Assembly (NCBI GenBank): GCA_035772735.1
Contig: JASDFA010000016.1
Coordinates: 142,550,501-142,614,500 of the forward strand
Length of the DNA stretch: 64,000 bases
Reading direction: 5' to 3'
DNA from: Datura wrightii
Taxonomy: Eukaryota; Streptophyta; Magnoliopsida; Solanales; Solanaceae
Of this stretch, positions 11,479 through 21,735 are shown piece after piece. A program made the position numbers and the translations under genes. How positions within the stretch are numbered: the stretch's first letter is position 1; the number at the start of each line of letters is the position of its first letter. The notes under the pieces are model-generated. The model was not told the origin of the DNA and did no database searches. It saw only the letters and a list, made by a program, of their open reading frames with translations.

Positions 11479-11493
11479 CTGAGGGAGAGATAT
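11479..11493 (+). other. Chromovirus G polypurine tract
   Basis: CTGAGGGAGAGATAT immediately precedes the LTR start TGTAATACCCC. Confidence 0.75.
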
Positions 11494-12231
11494 TGTAATA
11501 CCCCAAAAACCCTATGATCAAACCCGGGGGTTGAAATGGAATAAATAGGAATTTCTGCACCTGGCCACAGGACGAGTCATCCAGTGACCTGTGCAGTGCA
11601 CCACGAGTAATTAGGTGACCGTAAAGTGTACCACGAGTTGATAGGTGATTCATTAGTGAAAGGAGAGTTGGTTGGCTTTTGTGAATTGGGGGTTGACCAT
11701 GAGACAAGCCGAGACTCATGGTCAGGGCAACAAGTTGTGGAGTCGACCGTGGTTAGGGGCCAGCATGAAGGTGGAACTTTTTGGTTGTGAACCCAAGGAC
11801 TCATCAGCACAAGGCGTCCCTCAGGCAACGAGTCATCCAATCCCTTATTGGGACTGGCAGTGTGACTTTTCCTGTGAAATTATTAAGGTCTTTTCCATAA
11901 TTCCTAGGTTCCTAAGACCTAAACTATATTGATTTAAGCTTAGATAAATGTGTTTTTAGAGGGTTTAACTCATTCTAAACCTAACTCTCTCCATGCATGC
12001 AAGCCTAGAAGTTCCTAAGGGTGATCAAGCCTAGAAATTCCTCAATTCTCCTTAAATTTCCTTTGGCCGTTCAAGAGGGTTGTGAAATCTGAAGTACCCA
12101 GGTCTGTAGTGTTATGAATAGGTGTATTCATCCACTCCCATTCCCAATTCCTTCTCAAATTCATGGGAATTCCTAGTTGATGAATCTATTGGGTTTTAAC
12201 CCAACTTGTGAATTCTCTAAGTATCTGATGT
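11494..12231 (+). repeat. Chromovirus G 3' LTR, left part, truncated by F
   Basis: It starts TGTAATACCCCAAAAACCC, the family start also seen in C (TGTTATACCCC) and in both downstream LTRs of H. It contains ACGAGTCATCC-type motifs at 11570-11650 and the shared block CCATGCATGCAA near 11990. It stops abruptly at 12231, where the reverse-oriented LTR of F begins. The rest would lie beyond the right edge, past F. Confidence 0.82.
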
Positions 12232-12250
12232 TGCCCAAATTACACCTCGT

Positions 12251-12758
12251 AATGAGATATAAAGCGGTCTATGTAAAATATAGAACCCAACAAGGGTTAG
12301 TGTCCAATCCCATGAGGAATATGATGAGAACTTTTGTTAATGTGTTTAGCTCATACTATTGGCTTACTTATTTCCTTGGGGGGGGGGGGGGGAATTGAAA
12401 CCTAAAAGAATGAAAGAAATATAGAACAATGAGTTAATTCTTGATTTAAATTTAATTGTATTCAATAAGTTAGTTTGCTAGGGTTTTGGGAACCATGATG
12501 AAGTAATGAGATATAAAGCGGTCGATGTAAAATATAGAACCCAACCAGGGTTGGGTCAAATCCCACGAGGAATATGAAGAGAACTTTAGCTAATGTGTTT
12601 AGCTAATACTATTGGCTTACTTATTTCCTAGGGAGGAAAATTGAAACACAAAATAATGAAATGCATTATAGAACAATGAGTTGATCCTTAATATAAATCC
12701 GATTGTATTCAATAAGTGAGTTTTCTAGGATTGTGTTCCCCAAGACATCATAACAACA
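12251..12758. repeat. 254-bp direct tandem duplication inside the F LTR
   Basis: AATGAGATATAAAGCGGTC recurs at 12251 and 12505, and the following sequence stays alignable to about 12758 with substitutions. The D 5' LTR has one copy (about 16010-16320 inverted), so the duplication arose in the F lineage. Confidence 0.85.
12378..12392 (+). repeat. Run of 15 G
   Basis: Fifteen consecutive G lie in the first unit of the 254-bp duplication. The second unit has only CCTAGGGAGG at the same place, so the run is a recent slippage expansion or an assembly-prone homopolymer. Confidence 0.95.
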
Positions 12759-13436
12759 AAGCGTGTTATACTAGTGATCTATTCTGGTGCTTAGCATGCG
12801 ATATCGGTAAGTAATCTTCACCTAAATAGTTTGTCCCCAATCTAGATGATTATCACCACACAACTTGATCTGTATGCGGATGTATACTTAATTAACCCTT
12901 ACTTTTAATATCAGATTAGCTATTTCTGGACAAGGTCGAGCTATTAGATGAGGGTTGATAGCCTCAAATCTCTGTTGTTAATCCCTTTTCCCATTCATTA
13001 CTCCCGCGATCTGGTGAGTAAGAATAAGGAAAATTCCAATGTTTGCAACTGTTAAGAAGCAATTAAAACGAAGGAAAAAACAACACATGCATAAACCCCG
13101 TTAAAGATTTACTAAGTATTTTTGCCTATGTGTGTTACTTCATCATTGTCTCCACAACCCTAATTATGGATTTAGCTTCTCATACTTGAAGAATCACAAT
13201 TATAAATTAGAGAAGAAATCATAATTGCAACTTAAAATGATTTGTAGAAGGAACCACTCGTATTGAATAAATAAATAAAAACCAACGAACAATACTCCAA
13301 TGTTGTTTTAATCCTCAAAACCAAGAACAAAATTATAAACCTTATTTTCTTGAACCTTGATGGTAATCAACAACACCCAAAAATAACGTTCAAAGCCATC
13401 CAAAAAACCGTCCCATAAGAATAAACCTACATAGAG

Positions 13437-13444
13437 TATTTATA
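13437..13444 (-). promoter_or_regulatory. TATA-like box of the F LTR
   Basis: The plus strand reads TATTTATA, which is TATAAATA on the coding strand. It sits just downstream, in element orientation, of the dyad-motif cluster at 13480-13920, the same relation as in D, E and B. Confidence 0.6.
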
Positions 13445-14076
13445 GTCTTAGATAAGACCTTTCCTAACTATAAATGGAATACAGGTCAGCAGTGTTAACG
13501 GACCAAGTCTGCTAACGAGTTGTGGCATGCATTAATGACTCATCCTCGGTGGATTGCTTCTTCAGGACAATGGGTCACCTAACAGCTTGTTAAGGCACGA
13601 CACGAGTCGTTAGGTCCCTCGTGGCTTTTGATCCCCAAAATTTCTAGTGTAGATGACGAGTGTTCCTAGCTTCTCATGACGAGTCGTCAAGTGTCCCGAC
13701 AACTCGTTGAGTCTTTCGTTGCATCCCAGTTAAGTTTTTAGCAATATTTTCTCCCAGTCCTCACGACCCTCACAACAACTCGTTACCCATCAGAATGAGC
13801 CATGCCTTTAACTCATGGTCTTCACTGATTCATTGCACTTCACACTTGTTTCTTCCCGCGACTCTAGGAACGAGTCGTCCAATGAGACGATGACTCGTTA
13901 ACTGATTAGCAGTCCACACTAGATCCAATTTTTGACTTATTTTGCTCATTTCACATTCCAAACCTATTTTCCTGAAACACTCAACAAAAACACATTATAT
14001 CTATATAAACACGCTCGAAATTTTCATATCTTCTTAGTTTTAAATGTCGAAAGTGCCGTAAAATCACGACACATCA

Positions 14077-14089
14077 ACACCCTCAACTT
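14077..14089 (-). other. Element F polypurine tract
   Basis: The minus strand reads AAGTTGAGGGTGT just before the LTR start TGATG. The same tract precedes the E 3' LTR. Confidence 0.7.
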
Positions 14090-14754
14090 AGAACTTTTTC
14101 ATGTTCTCGGGAAAAAGAAAACACACAAAATAGAACTAACCCGATGCTTCAATCAAAAGAACTCTAGGAAACCTACGGAAGCCACAACTCAAAATCAAAT
14201 CAAATTTTCTAACACCTCCTCTATCATCAAAATCAAAATAATAGTGCGTATGTAAAATTTCATCCATGACATAGAGGAATCGAAACATGGAAATACATTG
14301 TCAACTTGGAACCATGCATATAATCTTATGACACTGACCCAGACAGTTTGCAGAAAATATTGTTGGCCAAATGCCCTTACCACAAAGAAGTCCAACACCC
14401 ACACAGATGAATATGATCATGATGATATTTTCTCTTAGGACTGGGTAAAAACTTACTTGCTCTCACAAAGAAATTCTAACTGTGCACCTTCAATACCATA
14501 AGCTTGCCTTTACTTTCAATACATCAATTATTTCAAACAGTTTAACTAGGATCACAATGTCCAAGGAGGGACCATGGCCAAAACAAGTTCATTATAATCA
14601 AAGCAGGAAGGTGAATTGGTTTCCACAAAAAAAGGTCAATTTAAGCTCAAAATTGGGATCAAGGGATATTTATTTCCATTTGGTACTTCTTTTAAGGCTA
14701 AAGTGGACTATTCATAAATAATCCTTTCCTAATTTCCCATCCTATATCTTAGTA
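14090..14754 (-). other. Non-coding 3' interior of element F
   Basis: AT-rich, with no supported gene. The segment around 14540-14720 matches, in reverse complement, 63700-63860 of D (TCCAAGGAGGGACCA, AATTGGGATCAAG, GTGGACTATTCATAAA). It therefore represents the untranslated tail of the family. D inserted at its right end. Confidence 0.7.
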
Positions 14755-16335
14755 TGTTATGCGTCATAGTTTTACGACACTCTTGACGCTTAAAAGTAAG
14801 AAGATATGCAAATTCTGAGTATGTTTATATGAAAATAATGGGTCTTTATCGAGTGTTGTAGGAAAAGAGGTTTGGAATGTGAAATGGGCAAAGTGAGGCA
14901 AAAATTGGACCAAGTGTGGACTGCTAGTCAGGTAACGTGTCGTCGTTACATTGGACGACTCATGCTTAGATTGTGGGAAGAGATCATGTTCGTAGTGCAA
15001 GAAACCAGTGCAATCCATGAGTTCATGGCATGACTCGTTATGACTAGTAACGAGTTGTTATAAGATCCGTGAGGATTGGGAAGAAAAATGACCAAAAAAT
15101 TATCAGGAGATGCAACGAAGGACTCAATAAGTCACCGGGTTGACTTGATGACTCATTGTGAGATACTAGGCTCACCCGTCAAGAACACTGGAACTTTTTG
15201 GGATCAGTAGCCACAAGGGACCTAATGACTCGTGCTCTCACTTGCCGAGTCGTTAGGTTACCTATTGCCCTGAAGAAGTAGTCTTCCAAGGACAACTTTG
15301 GAAAGAATTCCACGACTCGTTTGGAGACCTAACGAGTTGTTACTTGGCCCGTTACCACTGCCGACTTGAATTCCATTTTTAGTTAGGAAAGGTTTTTTTT
15401 AATATTATAAATACTTTATTTAGGTTTATTTTTAGAGGACAATTTACGTTTACAATTTTGAACGTTAGTTTTGGGTGTTGTTGACTACCATCAAGGTTCA
15501 AGAAACAATGTTTATAATTTGGTTCTTGATTTTGAGGATTAAAACAACATTGCATTTTTGTTCTTTGATTTTGCTGATTTATTCAATATGAGTGGTTTCT
15601 TCTAAAAATCATAGTAAGTCGCAATTATGATTTCTTATCCAACATATAATTGTGAGTATTCAAGAATGAGTAGTTAAACCTATAACTAGGGTTGTGCGAA
15701 CCATAATGAATTAAGATACATAGGTAAAAATACTTAGTGAATCTTGAATGGGGCTTATACATGTATTGTTTTTCCCTTTAATTTAATTATTTCTTAACGG
15801 TTCCAAGCATTGGAATTTTCCTTTTCTCACTCACAGGGTCAAGGGAATAATGAAAGGGAAAATGTATTAACAATGGAGATTTGAGGCTATCAACCCTCAT
15901 CTAATAGCTTGTCCAGGCATAGCAAATTCGATATTAAGGGTAAGGGTTAATTAAGTATACATCCGCATAAAAACCAATTTGTGTGGTGATAATCATTTAA
16001 ATAAGGGACCAACCATTTAGTTGAAGTCAACTTACCGATATTGCATGCTAAGCACCGAAATAGATCACTAGTATAAAATCTTTGTGGTTATGTAGTCATG
16101 GGGAACACAATCCTAGCCAACTAACTTATTGAATGCTATTGAAATTAAATCAAAAGTCTACTCATTAGTACTACTACTTTTCATTATTTTTTGTTTCAAA
16201 CCTTCCACCTAGGAAATAAGTAAGCCGATAACATTAGCTAAATGCATTCCTCATGGGATTTGACCCCAACCCTAGATGGGTTCTATATTTGACATTGACT
16301 TTTTTATATCTCATTTACGAGGTGTAATTTGGGCA
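14755..16335 (+). repeat. Element D 5' LTR (about 1581 bp)
   Basis: Starts TGTTATGCGTC and ends TTTGGGCA. It is the near-complete reverse complement of the F LTR. It holds a TATA-like box at 15406. Upstream at 14930-15360 is a dense set of ACGAGTCGT or GACTCGT variants. Ends were placed from the TG...CA rule and the comparison with F, so a few bases of error are possible. Confidence 0.82.
15406..15413 (+). promoter_or_regulatory. TATA-like box of the D 5' LTR
   Basis: TATAAATA lies about 50 bp after the last motif of the U3 cluster. Transcription would start some 30 bp downstream. It is inferred from position and from the same layout in the B, E and F LTRs. Confidence 0.6.
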
Positions 16336-16346
16336 AAATTAAATTT

Positions 16347-16364
16347 TGACGCTATTGTTGAGGA
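16347..16364 (+). other. Element D primer-binding site, decayed
   Basis: TGACGCTATTGTTGAGGA matches the Athila-type site TGGCGCCGTTGCCGGGGA (tRNA-Asp type) at 12 of 18 positions. All six differences are G-to-A or C-to-T. Confidence 0.72.
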
Positions 16365-16551
16365 ATACGGCTTAGGCTTTTGTTAATTACGTTTGCTTTA
16401 CTGTTGGCCCTTATTTCCTTTTTATTTTTTTTCTTTGTTGTTTTTATTTTTAACAGGTCTTAGGTTCATGCGCACCCAGTACTAGGACCCGAGGAAAAGC
16501 TCTGGTTCCAATTGATCACGAACTTGAAAAACACTACGGAATCTAAGGAAA
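16365..16551 (+). other. D leader between primer site and gag
   Basis: T-rich, non-coding. TTTTTAACAG at about 16447-16457 resembles a plant intron acceptor, but no donor is clear. No gene is visible. Confidence 0.5.
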
Positions 16552-16652
16552 ATGGCCAACATACATGGGAAAGAGACAGTGGAAGAAACAACAACCAGAA
16601 TGTTTCCTGAGGAACAAGCTAGATTAAGATATAGAGAGGTAGCGAGGCTCAC
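16552..16652 (+). pseudogene. gag: Element D gag, N-terminal piece before E
   Basis: The ATG at 16552 opens MANIHGKETVEETTTRMFPE followed by EQARLRYREVARLT. The frame breaks in the Thr codon where E inserted. It resumes at 21736 with EEQHQVA. The start was chosen because it is the first ATG in the frame that joins the downstream gag. Confidence 0.75.
16648..16652. repeat. Target-site duplication of element E, left copy (CTCAC)
   Basis: Repeated at 21731-21735. Removing E plus one copy rejoins the D gag frame. Confidence 0.92.
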
Positions 16653-18272
16653 TGAAAACGCTCAAACCACACTTCCAACTAAAGTATGAAGTGGGCGTTG
16701 TTAATAAAGAACCCAACTTAGAGGTTGGAGTCGATTCCACAGGGAATATGGAAGATCTAGATTACAACCAGTAGATGAACTCGTATGATAGATACTTCAC
16801 AATGGGGGGATTCTAAAAAAATAATAAAAAATAAACAGCAGTGAAGATTATGTTTGCAAATCAATAATTAAAGGAAAACTAGGGTTTGTGTTCCCCATGG
16901 GTTCATAACCGCTTTGGCTATACACTAGTGATCTTTACCAATACTTACTTACAGAACTGATAACTTAAGTTTATTCAAACGATCGACTAATCCCTATTGA
17001 ATAACTATCCTTAATTACTCAACAAAGTCTCATGAGTTTTTCAAACTAAACGTTATCACTAAGTTCCAGATATAACTATCCTGTGACCACAACTCAAGTT
17101 AATACAATGATCATCAAGATCAAGGCTCTGTTGTAATTCTCTTTTCTGAATCTCTACCTCTTCAACCAAAGAAAGTAAAGAATTCAGGCACTTTCTAACA
17201 TTGCGTGCCGCAAAGAATCATTAAAGATGAAGAGACTACAATATAAGTAATTAGTATTGGATTTTAGAATCACTTTGTGCAATCCTAGCTTGTAAATCTG
17301 TCATGGTTCCCACAATCCTAGTTATGGAGGGTTTAGCCTCTCATAGATGCAAGGTCTTGAATTATATTCATGATTGAAGACATAAAACAATACTTACAAA
17401 GATGGTTGATAAAAATCATTCCTTCAATTGATTCACAAAATCTTGAATAACAAGTAGCAAGAACAATATGAGTTCAAGAAAAGGTTGATCACAAGGTTGA
17501 ACCAACTTAATTCTCTCTTTTAATGATGTAAAATTGCTTACTACAATGTTTTCCTACTAAAATTAAGTGTATTCGTCATCCTCTATGAAAAATAAAACAT
17601 AAAACGTATTTATAGAGACACAAGAATCCTTTTCCTAAACTAACAGGACTTATTTCCATATCTATCGCCGAGCTCGTCACGGGTCCTCCTATTACTCATA
17701 GGGGCTTCTCATGGACCATGGCATCGACTCGTGGCTTGAAGTCTTGGCTGAATTTTAGCTAAGTGTTGGGCTAAGGTACGATTCGTACCTACATCCTACA
17801 ACTCGTACCTACACCCGTGGCTTGATCCTGATACTTTGAACTTTTTTTGAACTTCACCACGACCGGTATGGTATGACTCGTACCTTCATCTCACGGGTCA
17901 TAGGATTCTCTCATACCGAGAATCAGCCTCCTGTGCAATTTTTCTAGATTTCATCACGACTGGCTTACCATTACTCGTACCATCATGGTACGATCCATGA
18001 CAAGTCTCGTGGGATCAGTTTTCCAAGATAAACTTTCAGCTTCTTATCACGGCCCTCAGTACGACTCGTAGCTCCATCATACAGATCGTACTGTGGACTG
18101 CACTTTTTACCCTTTTTTGCACACTTTTAGCTTTCTTTTGCAATTTGTTGTTCCAACACCCATTTATCTTTAAATCAAAGGAAAAGTTCCTCATATCCAC
18201 ATAAATACACCTAAGTCCATGCTATTTTCTTAGTTTTGAGCGTCAATAGTGATGTAAATCCATATCACATCA
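16653..18272 (-). repeat. Element E 3' LTR (1620 bp)
   Basis: On the minus strand it runs from TGATGTGATATGG (18272) to GAGCGTTTTCA (16653), with TG...CA ends. Internal features on the minus strand are a TATA-like TATAAATA at 17607-17614 and, upstream of it at 17640-18090, repeated ACGAGTCGT or TACGACTCG variants. Confidence 0.88.
17607..17614 (-). promoter_or_regulatory. TATA-like box of the E 3' LTR
   Basis: TATAAATA on the minus strand. The counterpart in the other LTR is at 21078-21085. The dyad-motif cluster lies immediately upstream in element orientation. Confidence 0.6.
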
Positions 18273-18287
18273 ACACCCTCAACTTAA
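18273..18287 (-). other. Element E polypurine tract
   Basis: The minus strand reads CTTAAGTTGAGGGTGT, ending at the LTR start. It is the same tract as in F. Confidence 0.75.
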
Positions 18288-19859
18288 GACTTTTGCATGT
18301 CCTCAGGAAAAGAAAATGAAAATGTAAACACAATGCTCAACTAGAAAATAAACTTAAGACACTACAGCCAAAATTGAAACAAATTTGTGCACTCTATATA
18401 CAAACTCTATTGACCCTTCCTGATGAAACATCATCAACTAATGTATTGAAAGCAACATCAAAACATCATATACAGGGATCAAGACATGTCATCTAACTAT
18501 CAACAAGCAATCAAGTCATCACCTTTGTGTTTCATATATACCAATGGTAAAAGCAAACATAATCCATGCACCCTCACAAAAATGAAGTCCCCACTCTAAT
18601 ATGATGTATCAAATGAAACATCGGAATAGGCAAATGAAGCACTCACTCTCTTAAAGAAATGCAAGTATTATGCATCAGATACCATAGGCTTGCCCTTATT
18701 TTCTCTGCTTTGGTTTTTTAGATGGTCAAATTAAGATCACTATAGGACTTGATATGACTTGTAGTGTAGAGTTAGGGCTGGACATGATAAAGACGAAAGA
18801 TTTTATGAGTGACTATCCCTTCCTTGGCACTACATCCATTGGCTACACCATTTTCCTATTTCACCCTTCATTTTTTGTCTTCTTTTCTTCTCTTTTTCCC
18901 ATTTTAAGAATATTTGAATGGGTGAGGTGATTTTTCACATTTTTAAACAATTGCAAGCTCTTTTGAATTTTACTTTTTCAGTATTCTTAAATTTTCAGAT
19001 TTTTACTTTTTCACCTCACAACAACTTATTTTTCACCATTTTTCTCTTCTTTTTCTTTTCTTTCCTTTTCTCCCGCTCCCACCATTTATGCACCCCTACT
19101 CTAGCCACCCTTAACTTAAGCATTTTGCTTATGTTGAGGTTCACAATATCCAAAGAAAGACTAGGACCAAACAGGATCATTATAAATAAATGAGTATGGT
19201 TAACAGGTAAATCAAAGAAATATGGTCTATTAAGGGTCAAACTTTGGATCAAGGGATTCATGAAACTTTGGTAGGGCAATATAGGCAAAAAGTTAACTAA
19301 AACGAAAATTGCCTATGATCATATCCTAACCAACCATCCTTAACCTATGTAGAGACCAACCAGGCAAGTTCTAGATCTTCAACAACATACCGCAATAAAT
19401 ACTAAGACCTCACTCACACATGGTACATGAATTAATTTTACTTTACCTGTCTGGTTCATACATGGATTAACAAGAGTAGCACTATTAATAACTAAATGAC
19501 AAAAAACGATCCACAAAAATCATGCATTGTTGTCACAAATACATAGCAAAATTTTTTATGTAGGGTCAATTTTTTCAAAAACAACAAAACTAGTGCATAT
19601 CTATTGGTTGAGTATTTCTAAGTTACTTTCTAATCAAACAAAAATCATGACTAAAAACAAAAATCCTAACACATGCCGGTTCTACTAGATAGCATTCCTG
19701 AGGGAAAAGATACACGGCAAGAAAAACCCTCAGACAAACAAAAATCCCAAAAATTACAAGTACACCCCCTTCTCATTTTTTCTTAAAAAAAACATGTTTC
19801 ATACTCGAAGCATAGAATGTAAATACAGAGGGAAGGGGACATACCTGTGGCTACTAAAA
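18288..19859 (-). other. Non-coding interior of element E
   Basis: AT-rich with long T runs (18860-19070). Short frames in both strands show no family resemblance and are not called as genes. Parts around 19130-19290 match F 14550-14700 and D 63700-63860, so this is the shared tail of the family. Confidence 0.7.
19109..19139 (-). other. 31-bp imperfect palindrome in the E tail
   Basis: The minus strand reads CCTCAACATAAGCA, AAA, TGCTTAAGTTAAGG. Twelve of 14 arm positions pair. It aligns with the 31-bp palindrome at 63867-63897 of D, with changes in both arms that keep pairing. Confidence 0.75.
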
Positions 19860-19925
19860 CATCACCATCCATGGGTTGCCTACCATGCAACATCTAGTTT
19901 AATGTCGTGACACGACGTAAGTATC
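19860..19925 (-). other. Post-pol stem-loop remnant in E
   Basis: The minus strand has CGTCGTGTCACGACAT followed by CATGGTAGGCAACCCATGG. These correspond to the paired stem-loops after the pol position in B (34803-34852) and D (27091-27144). Here they lie about 180 bp after the primer site, marking the far side of the gag-pol deletion. Confidence 0.72.
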
Positions 19926-20096
19926 TTGACTACTTAGACTTCGTCAAGGAAGTTGGACTCATCCTCCACTATCTTGGATGCTTGGCTTTGCCAAGAGGTT
20001 CCCTAGGTGAGACCAAACAAAACAAACAAAAACATAAAAGAGGAAATAACTACCAAAAAAGTCAAATACAAGCAAATAATCTAGTCTCAGCCGTAT

Positions 20097-20117
20097 TCCC
20101 TAACAATGGCTCCACTT
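20097..20117 (-). other. Element E primer-binding site, decayed
   Basis: The minus strand reads AGTGGAGCCATTGTTAGGGAA, a diverged version of TGGCGCCGTTGCCGGGGAA placed just after the 5' LTR. Most differences from the canonical site are transitions. Confidence 0.65.
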
Positions 20118-20119
20118 TT

Positions 20120-21730
20120 TAATAACGCTCCAACCACACTTCCAACTGATGTATGAAGCGGAAGTTGTCAATAAAGAGCCCAACTTAGAGGTTGGGGTCG
20201 ATCCCACAGGGAATATGGAAGATCTAGATTACAGCTGGTTGATGGACTCATATGGTAGTTACTTCACAATAGGGGGTTTCTAATAAAAATCAATAATAAA
20301 AATAAACAGCAGTCAAGATTATGTTTGCAAATAAATAATTAAAGGATAACTAGGGTCTTTGTTCCCCATGGTTTCATAACAGCTTTGGGTATACACTGAT
20401 GTTATTTACCAATACTTACTTACTGAACTGATAACTTATGTTCATTCAAACGATCGACCAATCCCTAGTGAATGACTATCCTCAATTACTCGACCAAGTC
20501 TCATGAGTATTGCAAGCTAACGATTATCACTAAGTTCCAGATATAACTATCCTGCAACCACAACTCAAGTTAATACAATGATCATCACCGTCAAGGCTCT
20601 ATTGTAATTCTCTTTTCCTAATCTCTACCTCTTCGACCAAAGCAAGTAAAGAATTCAGGCAGTTTCTAACGTTGCGCACCGCTAAGAATCATTAAAGATG
20701 AAGAGACTGCAATATAAGTAATTAGTATTGGATTTAGAATCACTTTGTGCAGCCCCAACTTGTTAATCCGCCATGGTTCCCACAATCCTAGCTATGGAGG
20801 TTTTAGCCTCTCATAGTTGCAAGGTTGTGAATTGTGTTCATGACTGAAGACATAAAACAATACTTACAAAGATGGTTGAGAAAAATGATTTCTTCAATTG
20901 ATTCGCAAAATCTTGAATAACAAGTAGCAAGAACAATTATGAGTTCAAGAAAAGGTTGATCACAAGGTTGTACCAACTTAATTCTCTCTTTTAATGATGT
21001 AAAATTGCTTACTACAATGTTTTCCTACTAAAATTAAGTGTATTCGTCGTCCTCTATGAAAAATAAAACATAAAATGTATTTATAGAGACACAAGAATCC
21101 TTTTCCTAAACTAATAGGACTTCTTTCCATATCTGTCATAGACTCCTACGACTTATAGGGGCTCCTCATTAACCGTGGCATCAACTCGTGGCTTGAAGTG
21201 TTGGCTGAATTTTAGCTAAGTGTTGGGCCAAGGTATGATTCGTACCTACATCCTATGACTCGTACCTTACACCCGTGGCTTGATCCTAATAGTTTTAACT
21301 TTGTCTGACTTCACCACGACTGGTGTGGTACGACTCGTACCTTCATCTCAGGGGTCGTAGGATCCTCTTGTACTGAGAATCAGCCTCCTATGCAATTCTT
21401 TTGGATTTCATCACGACTGGCTTACCACGACTCGTACCATCATGGTATGATCTGTGACACGTCTCATGGGATCGGTCTTCTAGGTTAAACTTTCAGCTTC
21501 TAATCACGACCCTCGGTACGACTAATAGGTCCATCATACGTATCATACTGTGGACTTCACTTTTTGCCCTTTTTTGGACACTTACTGCTTCCTTTTGCAA
21601 TTTATTATTCCAACACCCATTTATCCTGAACTCAAAGGATAAGTGCCTCATATTGACAAAAATACACCTAAGTCCATGTTTATTTTCTTAGTTTTGAGCG
21701 TCAGTTGTGTTGTAAATCTACAACAAATCA
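20120..21730 (-). repeat. Element E 5' LTR (1611 bp)
   Basis: On the minus strand it runs from TGATTTGTTG (21730) to GAGCGTTATTA (20120). It aligns along its length with 16653-18272. The last base pair has drifted from CA to TA. A TATA-like box (minus) is at 21078-21085 and the ACGACTCGTACC motif cluster at 21120-21560. Confidence 0.86.
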
Positions 21731-21735
21731 CTCAC
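21731..21735. repeat. Target-site duplication of element E, right copy (CTCAC)
   Basis: Exact match to 16648-16652. Confidence 0.92.

Larger units (their letters stand above)
12232..14076 (-). repeat. Element F 3' LTR (1845 bp) with internal duplication
   Basis: On the minus strand it runs from TGATGTGTCG (14076) to TTTGGGCA (12232), with TG...CA ends. It is the inverted equivalent of the D 5' LTR at 14755-16335. The extra length comes largely from a 254-bp tandem duplication at 12251-12758. A TATA-like TATAAATA (minus) is at 13437-13444. The expected U3 side, about 13480-13920, is packed with ACGAGTCGT-like motifs, for example at 13602 and 13870. Confidence 0.82.
12232..14754 (-). mobile_element. 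Element F: Athila-like retrotransposon, 3' end only (minus strand)
   Basis: Read on the minus strand, an AT-rich internal tail (14754 to 14077) leads through a polypurine tract into a 3' LTR (14076 to 12232). The rest of F is missing because D inserted at 14755 and runs past the window. The tail matches, inverted, the sequence at about 63690-63860 in D and parts of the E interior, which places F in the same family. No coding part is visible. Confidence 0.8.
16653..21730 (-). mobile_element. Element E: Athila-like deletion derivative lacking gag-pol (minus strand)
   Basis: A 5.1-kb element with LTRs of 1.61-1.62 kb and an interior of about 1.85 kb. On the minus strand the order is 5' LTR, decayed primer site, short leader, the conserved post-pol GGCAACCC block, AT-rich tail with a 31-bp palindrome, polypurine tract and 3' LTR. 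The post-pol block follows the leader directly, so gag, protease, RT, RNase H and INT are all gone. This is the organisation of a LARD-type non-autonomous element. The LTRs differ by many substitutions, so the insertion is not recent. Confidence 0.88.

Noticed and set aside
12232..16335. A single giant foldback (inverted-repeat) transposon
   Set aside because: The right arm is followed by an Athila-type primer site and gag, the left arm is preceded on its strand by a polypurine tract, and the arm lengths differ. Two separate LTR elements in opposite orientation explain everything.
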